A stretch of 6,288 nt of DNA from Bacteroidales bacterium. GTDB taxonomy: Bacteria; Bacteroidota; Bacteroidia; Bacteroidales; VadinHA17. The stretch is from positions 1-6,288 of the forward strand of contig JAKEGI010000157.1 in NCBI GenBank assembly GCA_022615595.1, written 5' to 3'. A program made the position numbers and the translations under genes. Below, in pieces: positions 1 through 5,285 of this stretch; the first letter of the stretch is position 1; every line of letters starts with the position of its first letter. The notes beneath the pieces are model-generated. The model was given only the letters and a program-made list of their open reading frames with translations. It was not told the origin of the DNA and did not search any database.

Positions 1-895
1 TCCTGATTACCGAATCAGGTTCTGTCCTGTAACCGCATCTGTGCAGCGCTCTCTCAGTAAGTTTTCTCAATGAGCCGGCAGCATCGAGGGTTACGGTGCC
101 CCTCCTCTTCCTTATGAAGCTGAATGTTCCGCCCGTCTGACTGAATGAGAGAAGCGGGCTTTCAAAAGCCCTGGCGATCGTTTTTGAGAGCATCAGATCT
201 TCAGGTGCGCCTTCAGCCACACCCCTTTCGCTCATCAGCCATATCTTGTCTGCTTCATTAATGGCTGTATCGAGGTCATGTGTGGAGTAGATGACACACT
301 TACCCTTTTCACGTGTCAGCTTCTTCAGAAGGCTGACGATGTTGTAGCGCGACGGGAGGTCGAGGTATGCGGTGGGTTCATCCATTACCAGCAGCTCGGT
401 GTCCTGGGCAAGGGAACGGGCTATCAGTGCCCGCTGCTTCTCTCCGTCTGATACAGCATCAATGTTGCGCTCAGCAAGAGAAAGTATTCCTGTTGCCTCG
501 AGTGCCTCATTAACAGATAGTTCGTCAGCCCGTGTCAGAGTACCGATCCAGTTAGTGTAAGGGAATCGGCCAAGAGCTACCACCTCACGGACTTTAATAT
601 TATGTACTGCAAATGGTTCAGTCGAGGCGAAACTTACCACCTTTGGCAGTGATGATCTGTCAGAGGAGAGAATGTCGATGCCCGAAAGCCTTGCAACCCC
701 CGAAAGTGGTGGCTGTAGCGCAACCATTGTTCTCAGGAGTGTACTCTTGCCTGTACCGTTACGGCCAATCAGAGCGACAAGTTCACCCCGGCGGGCTGTC
801 AGTGTCAGATGTTCCATGATGGTGCTTGCCCTGCCGGAAGATTTATATCCGATAGTCAGATCAGATGTCTCGGCTATGATAGTTCCTGTCCGCAT
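1..895 (-). CDS. ABC importer ATP-binding protein, BtuD/FecE/HmuV type (3' end off window)
   Basis: This is the cytoplasmic ATPase of an iron-complex/cobalamin ABC importer, powering the permease encoded just upstream. The frame is open from ATG at 895 to the window edge, giving 298 residues with no stop. Visible motifs are Walker A GRNGTGKST (44-52), signature VSDGEKQR (148-155) in place of LSGGQ, Walker B LLVMDE (168-173), D-loop AYLD (176-179) and H-loop STHD with His206. The usual Q-loop glutamine is absent; that stretch reads VSFASTEPF (87-95). A basic tail from about residue 245 continues past the core ATPase fold and out of the window, so the protein is longer than a minimal ~250-residue subunit. 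The start is supported by AGGAGG five bases upstream and by a 1-nt overlap (TGATG) with the permease stop. The fold is certain. The substrate (cobalamin, haem or ferric siderophore) cannot be read from this subunit and is inferred from the BtuG-like neighbour. Confidence 0.93.
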   Translation of the reverse strand, partial: MRTGTIIAETSDLTIGYKSSGRASTIMEHLTLTARRGELVALIGRNGTGKSTLLRTMVALQPPLSGVARLSGIDILSSDRSSLPKVVSFASTEPFAVHNIKVREVVALGRFPYTNWIGTLTRADELSVNEALEATGILSLAERNIDAVSDGEKQRALIARSLAQDTELLVMDEPTAYLDLPSRYNIVSLLKKLTREKGKCVIYSTHDLDTAINEADKIWLMSERGVAEGAPEDLMLSKTIARAFESPLLSFSQTGGTFSFIRKRRGTVTLDAAGSLRKLTERALHRCGYRTEPDSVIR

Positions 896-1935
896 CAGAA
901 CCTCCTTCCAATTCCTTTTCTCCCGGCTATAATCCATAACACAACCGGTATGCCGATAAGTGATGTCACGGTGTTGACGGGCACTATCTGCCCGCTGCCG
1001 GGCAGGGTTGAGATCAGATCGCTTACCAGCAGTATCACGGCACCGCAGATGGCTGATGCGGGCATTAGTATCCTGTGGTCATTGGAGCTAAATATTAACC
1101 GTGCAATATGTGGTACTGCAACACCAAGAAATGCTATCGGTCCGCAGAATGCCGTAACGCTTCCGGCCAGAATGCTTGCTGTCGCAAGGAGGATTAGCCT
1201 TGTCCTCTTCAGGTTCACTCCCACTGTCTTTGAAAAGATCTCACCCATAAGCAACGCATTCAGCGGTTTTACCATCAGCAGGGCTATTGCAGAACCTGCC
1301 GCCACTGCCAGTGCAAGAATCTTAATCTGCATGTATGACATGTTACCCAGATTACCCATGGTCCAGATGACATATGTCTTCAGCATGGTCTCATTGCTGA
1401 AGTACTGCAGCAGGCTGACGATTGAGGATATTGCGCCGGCCAGCAGCAAACCAATAATCAGTACTGACATAATATCTCTCATTCTTGCGGCCACTGTCAT
1501 GATAACTGTCATAACGACACCGGCGCCGGCCCAGGCCGCCAGTATCATGCTCCATCCGTAAAGCGGAGAGCCTGACCTGATGCTGAGCAGCGGTGTAAGC
1601 GTCAGCAGTGTCAGTGCCACCCCCAGGCCGGCGCCGGAGCTGACGCCAAGAACATCAGGACCAGCGAGGGGATTACGGAAGAGGGTCTGCATAAGGAGGC
1701 CGCTGACGGCCATGGCAGCACCGGCGATAACTGCGGTGAGAGCCTTGGGAAGGCGAAACTGCATGACGATTATCTCACCGTGTTCGGTGCCGCTGCCAAA
1801 GAGTGACGCCAATACATCTCTCATCTCCAGATGAGTGCTGCCTGACAGCAAATCAAGAGCAAAGAGCAGAAACAGCAGCAGAAGCAGCATCAGGAAAATC
1901 ATTCCTGCAGAGAGGCGTGACGTCGGTCCGTTCAT
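895..1935 (-). CDS. FecCD/BtuC-family ABC importer permease
   Basis: This is the inner-membrane permease of a cobalamin/iron-complex importer, expected to work as a homodimer with the ATPase encoded downstream. At 346 residues it is full length for the family. It is strongly hydrophobic, with about ten likely membrane segments (the first near 11-31, the last near 318-336). Family motifs are the QFRLPKAL start (59-66), GAAMAVSGLLMQ (72-83), RNPLAGPDVLGVSSGAG (87-103), WTMGNLG (191-197), CGPIAFLGVAVPHIAR (264-279) and NTVTSLIGIPVVLW (321-334). Arg61 aligns with the BtuC arginine that docks the binding protein; the second arginine of the RLPR motif is Lys64 here. The ATG overlaps the stop of the binding-protein gene (ATGA), and the stop overlaps the ATPase ATG by one base, so all three are probably co-translated. 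Family assignment is secure. Cobalamin as substrate is inferred from context. Confidence 0.95.
   Translation of the reverse strand: MNGPTSRLSAGMIFLMLLLLLFLLFALDLLSGSTHLEMRDVLASLFGSGTEHGEIIVMQFRLPKALTAVIAGAAMAVSGLLMQTLFRNPLAGPDVLGVSSGAGLGVALTLLTLTPLLSIRSGSPLYGWSMILAAWAGAGVVMTVIMTVAARMRDIMSVLIIGLLLAGAISSIVSLLQYFSNETMLKTYVIWTMGNLGNMSYMQIKILALAVAAGSAIALLMVKPLNALLMGEIFSKTVGVNLKRTRLILLATASILAGSVTAFCGPIAFLGVAVPHIARLIFSSNDHRILMPASAICGAVILLVSDLISTLPGSGQIVPVNTVTSLIGIPVVLWIIAGRKGIGRRF
901..906 (-). promoter_or_regulatory. Shine-Dalgarno AGGAGG of the ATPase gene
   Basis: A perfect AGGAGG lies inside the last codons of the permease gene (encoding its Arg-Arg), five bases before the ATG at 895. It is the strongest ribosome-binding site in the window; the binding-protein and permease genes have no comparable motif. 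It fixes the ATPase start and suggests that this cistron can be initiated independently as well as by coupling. Confidence 0.7.
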
Positions 1936-3074
1936 TTCAGCTTCATGAAGTACCAGAGCTCGTGATCAGGCAGCAACCGGGGATGAAGGATGGAGATCAA
2001 ATCAGAAAGAAGCAGATCAGGCCTTACAACGGCGGTCTCCCAGTAGTCATTACCCCCGGCGGGTGTCATCCTGTTCCTGTTGTTCCATACACTGCCTGAT
2101 TTATATACCGCCAGTTTTGTCATCCGGTGATCATACTCCGCAATTTCGTCTAAACTTCCTGCAGTACCCGGATTAATCCACACATCCGCCCGGGTTGCCC
2201 TCCTGAATACTGCCTCGACGGCAAAAGGCAGAGAGTTGGGTGCGGTAAGATCATCGAACAGGTATTGCCCGCCCGCATCACTGATCAGACTGCCGATGTA
2301 TGAGTTAGACGGTGAGATGTACCAGACATCCTCCCATGGTGCGCCCAGCAGAACAGCAGGCCTTGATTCCGAAGAATCTCTGACCATTTCAGCAAGACGG
2401 AGATAATTTTCGGTAACTGCGGAATAAAGACTGTCAGCCTTTTCTTTCTTTCCCGTCAGCAGGCCAAAGATCTTTATCCACTCACACCGCGCCAGCGGGT
2501 GCTCCTCCAGGTAGTCGGCATTGAAGATCACCTTTACTCCCATATCTGACATTTTGCGCATCTGTTCAGAGGAGGAGGCACTGACGCCGTATGCCATCAG
2601 AAGGTCAGGTCGCAGAGCGACAATGAGTTCCCTGTCAAGGCTGCCTTCATAACCGACGTCGGGAATAATGCCTTCTTCAATTGATTTGCGCAGTGAAGCA
2701 TCATAGACGAGATTCGTGCCTGATGCCCCGGCTATGACATCGGTGGCACCAAGTGCGCTAAGAGCAGCAAGATGCGTTGTTGACATGCATATCATCCTGC
2801 TCACCGGTACTCTGATAACATTTTCCGGTGATATTTTTGCCGGAATGACCTCTCCGTGAGGAACAAGGTAGAATACAAGCTGCTCACCGGAAGCATTCTG
2901 CCACGGGTCATTAATAACCAGCCTGGTAATGTCATCCTTCTCTTCAAGGCTGAAACGTGTTGCCTTTGTTTTTACAGCCCTCTGTGCATCTGCTGATATT
3001 TTACCGGAGTTGTCACTGCTGTTGCAGGAATATAAGGCAAGAATCGCTGCCAGAAGGATAAAGGAAAACCTCAT
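1932..3074 (-). CDS. BtuF/FepB-like substrate-binding lipoprotein of the ABC importer
   Basis: This is the periplasmic ligand-binding component that delivers substrate to the permease. It has 380 residues. The N-terminus is a lipoprotein signal with lipobox LYSC (Cys17 becomes the lipidated residue), predicting inner-membrane or periplasm-facing anchoring. After a Bacteroidota-style N-terminal stretch (about 50-80, containing NDPW) comes a class III periplasmic-binding fold (Peripla_BP_2): first lobe about 88-195 with VPVSRMICMSTTHLAAL and LIVALRPDLLMAYG, a bridging helix near 203-232, second lobe to about 365. Glu149 and Glu287 sit where BtuF and FhuD carry the glutamates that salt-bridge the permease arginines. 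The C-terminal NDYWETAVVRPDLLLSDL is typical of the Bacteroidota subfamily. The ATG overlaps the stop of the protease gene (ATGA) and there is no clear Shine-Dalgarno, so translation probably depends on upstream ribosomes. The ligand could be a corrinoid, haem or siderophore; a corrinoid is favoured by the BtuG-like neighbour. Confidence 0.92.
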   Translation of the reverse strand: MRFSFILLAAILALYSCNSSDNSGKISADAQRAVKTKATRFSLEEKDDITRLVINDPWQNASGEQLVFYLVPHGEVIPAKISPENVIRVPVSRMICMSTTHLAALSALGATDVIAGASGTNLVYDASLRKSIEEGIIPDVGYEGSLDRELIVALRPDLLMAYGVSASSSEQMRKMSDMGVKVIFNADYLEEHPLARCEWIKIFGLLTGKKEKADSLYSAVTENYLRLAEMVRDSSESRPAVLLGAPWEDVWYISPSNSYIGSLISDAGGQYLFDDLTAPNSLPFAVEAVFRRATRADVWINPGTAGSLDEIAEYDHRMTKLAVYKSGSVWNNRNRMTPAGGNDYWETAVVRPDLLLSDLISILHPRLLPDHELWYFMKLK

Positions 3075-5248
3075 TGCTTTGCATCAATTTTGATAACGGA
3101 ACCTGTATTAATCAGGGTATCATTAACGAGGTTGTAATGGTAAACACCCGGGGCAAGAAAGTGCAGGTCGAGGGTAAGTACTCCGGGGAAGATATTCCTG
3201 TACTGGGTTGAACTTACTGTCCTTCCGGCATTGTCGAACAATGTGAGTGAGGTCGAGGATGCTCCGGAGTCAGTGATACTGAAGGAGAGACTTTTTGTAA
3301 ACGGGTTTGGAAATACTTTGAGGGAGCTGACATCCGGATTGATATCCTCTATGTCATTAAGAATCGAATTTTCAACCATTATAACATTCACCGCCAGTGA
3401 AACCGCCATCGGGAATGAGGGATGCTGGGTGAAAGGCCTCCATGCTGAACCGTCATGGAACCAGGCTGTGTTCTGTGAGGAAGAGGCGTACGGTGCCGAG
3501 TGTTTAACCGAGAACTGAGGCTGGGGTGAAGTGATGCTATTTCTGTAAAATATTGTATATCCGACGTAATATGGTCCTGTCACCGTTACGGTTCTTCCAA
3601 AATCAACTTCCAGGTCAAAATTAGTCTTCACCTCGGTGAGTTTTATCTTTTTTGAGGCTATGACAGCGCCTGGTTGAGCTCCGCCTGCCCATACATAAAG
3701 GCGGATCGAGTCACCGGTATTGAGGTATGATGTTGAAGCGATGCGAAAGTTGATCCATGCTATCTCGCCAATTCCGGTAAAGGGAATATATTCAGCATAT
3801 CTTATCAGGCTGTCTGAGTTATGGCCGGTAGAATACCCGAATCCCGGGCCTGTGTATGCCTCAGTCTGTCCTGGATCACTTTGCGGGATGTTCTGCAGCG
3901 TGTCTGACCGTGAAAGGTTCCATCCGTAGGGATCACGTCCGTTTACAACGGTAGCACCTGTTGAGAAAGGGTCGAGCCAGGGCTTAAGGTGTGTAGAGGA
4001 GATAGTTGTTATGTTGAACATCCTCAGGAGCTTGGCGTAATAGTCGTTCTCAGGTATAGCACATGTTGCAGCACCTCCGGTAAGAGTGCCGCGGAGCCTT
4101 CCATTCTGGTCAAAGAGGGGTGCACCTGACGAACCGTGTTCTGTGGTACCCATATCCCATTTTAAAATTCGCCAGAAGCTGTTTGCCACATAGCCGGAGG
4201 CGGGATAGTCAGATGATACTGGAGCGTTACTGTCGATGGTTATCTTCATGACATCGCCCTCAGGGTGATGCAGACAATAGGTATTTGCAGGTGCAGGTGA
4301 GGTTATATCCCACCCTGTGAAATAGGGTCTGAAGACGAGTGACGGGAATGAGGTGAGCTCTACAAGGGTAAAATCGATATCCGGGTTTGAAGCCCTCAGC
4401 AGTGAACCGGAAATTGTGTGCTGGTTTGAAATGTCAGGGCCGTCGCACCATGGGCTCTGGTAGTTAAAGACAAATATCGTGTTTGCAGCCTGCGTGGAAT
4501 TCTCGATACAGTGTTGTGCTGTAAGCACATAAGCCTTATAATCCGTGCCCGTATTGTTTACAAGAACACCGGTGCATAACTCAGCACCGGCAACAAGCAG
4601 CCTCACTGCCGAACGTGCTGCCCTGAGGTAGTTTGCATTGGTTGAACAGTTTATATCAACCTCGCAGTCCCCTGCCCTGCCGTAATATGCATCTTTCTCA
4701 CCTGCAAGCCTGAAGAACCCGGCAAAGTCATGCCCCAGTTGCCTGACACCTATGATGCCACGCGGAAACGATTTTCCCGGGAAATGACACTCAAGGACCA
4801 TCCTGTCACCTGGTACCGGAAGTAGCGGCATTACCCCCATGTTTCCCCCGCTTTCACTTGTATATGCACCCCTGACGTCCCTCCTCTCATAATCATAGAT
4901 GTATATGTATGCCCCCTTTGGCAGGTTATACGGTGAGAGTATCAGGTTCAGTGACAACGCTCCCTTTGATGAAAGAGGCAATACCCATATGGTCTCATCA
5001 CCTCGTGTGACTATCATTCCTGAGTTTTCCGGGGAGAGGAATACCTCAACAGGTATTGCGAACTGATATGGCTGATCCTTGGGCTGGTCTATTGACCGCA
5101 TCGTTTCAACGAGAGCCGGATCAACAGGCACCTCATGCCATGACTTCACATCAGGATACAGAGGTTTACCTGCCGGGAATTCTGTCTGGCCGTACAAGGC
5201 AGATGAAAGCAGCAGGGCAATGGACGATATGAATATTCTTCCGGTCAA
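3071..5248 (-). CDS. Secreted lysyl-endopeptidase-like S1 serine protease with T9SS type A sorting domain
   Basis: This is an exported endopeptidase, probably released from or attached to the cell surface by the type IX system. Numbering is from the preferred TTG start (725 residues). Domain order: signal peptide 1-20, with cleavage before Gln21; propeptide about 21-190; trypsin-fold catalytic domain about 190-440; an unassigned beta-rich region about 470-625; T9SS sorting domain about 642-725 with VFPNPF (645-650) and APGVYHYNL. The catalytic triad is complete: His246 in TAQHC, Asp292 in DIDFTLVEL, Ser374 in GSSGAP. Six cysteines (195, 201, 225, 247, 268, 396) match the three disulfides of Achromobacter protease I as I remember it. 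Trp364 and Asp402 match its Lys-specificity residues; its His210 is Thr390 here. TTG at 5248 is preferred because it gives a compact signal peptide (MTGR then a hydrophobic core), has GAGGAAA eight bases upstream, and leaves a 37-nt gap after the propeller gene. GTG at 5293 (740 residues) is also open but adds an acidic leader and overlaps the upstream gene by 8 nt. The stop overlaps the binding-protein ATG (ATGA). Confidence 0.92.
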   Translation of the reverse strand: MTGRIFISSIALLLSSALYGQTEFPAGKPLYPDVKSWHEVPVDPALVETMRSIDQPKDQPYQFAIPVEVFLSPENSGMIVTRGDETIWVLPLSSKGALSLNLILSPYNLPKGAYIYIYDYERRDVRGAYTSESGGNMGVMPLLPVPGDRMVLECHFPGKSFPRGIIGVRQLGHDFAGFFRLAGEKDAYYGRAGDCEVDINCSTNANYLRAARSAVRLLVAGAELCTGVLVNNTGTDYKAYVLTAQHCIENSTQAANTIFVFNYQSPWCDGPDISNQHTISGSLLRASNPDIDFTLVELTSFPSLVFRPYFTGWDITSPAPANTYCLHHPEGDVMKITIDSNAPVSSDYPASGYVANSFWRILKWDMGTTEHGSSGAPLFDQNGRLRGTLTGGAATCAIPENDYYAKLLRMFNITTISSTHLKPWLDPFSTGATVVNGRDPYGWNLSRSDTLQNIPQSDPGQTEAYTGPGFGYSTGHNSDSLIRYAEYIPFTGIGEIAWINFRIASTSYLNTGDSIRLYVWAGGAQPGAVIASKKIKLTEVKTNFDLEVDFGRTVTVTGPYYVGYTIFYRNSITSPQPQFSVKHSAPYASSSQNTAWFHDGSAWRPFTQHPSFPMAVSLAVNVIMVENSILNDIEDINPDVSSLKVFPNPFTKSLSFSITDSGASSTSLTLFDNAGRTVSSTQYRNIFPGVLTLDLHFLAPGVYHYNLVNDTLINTGSVIKIDAKQ

Positions 5249-5256
5249 TTCGAGTG

Positions 5257-5263
5257 TTTCCTC
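5257..5263 (-). promoter_or_regulatory. Putative ribosome-binding site GAGGAAA deciding the protease start
   Basis: GAGGAAA lies eight bases upstream of the TTG at 5248. By contrast, no purine-rich box of similar quality precedes the alternative GTG at 5293. Together with the signal-peptide shape this favours TTG, but many Bacteroidota genes do not rely on Shine-Dalgarno pairing, so the support is moderate. Confidence 0.4.
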
Positions 5264-5285
5264 GATAAAAGTAGTCAAAAAATAA

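Noticed and set aside
809..1561. A 250-codon open frame on the plus strand
   Set aside because: It is antisense to the permease gene, which has clear family motifs throughout. The frame is a by-product of the permease's hydrophobic codon pattern and has no recognisable domain.
3071..3074. Possible frameshift or fusion between protease and binding protein because the genes overlap
   Set aside because: The ATGA overlap joins a complete T9SS domain end (IKIDAKQ-stop) to a normal lipoprotein signal peptide. Both proteins are intact, so this is stop/start coupling.
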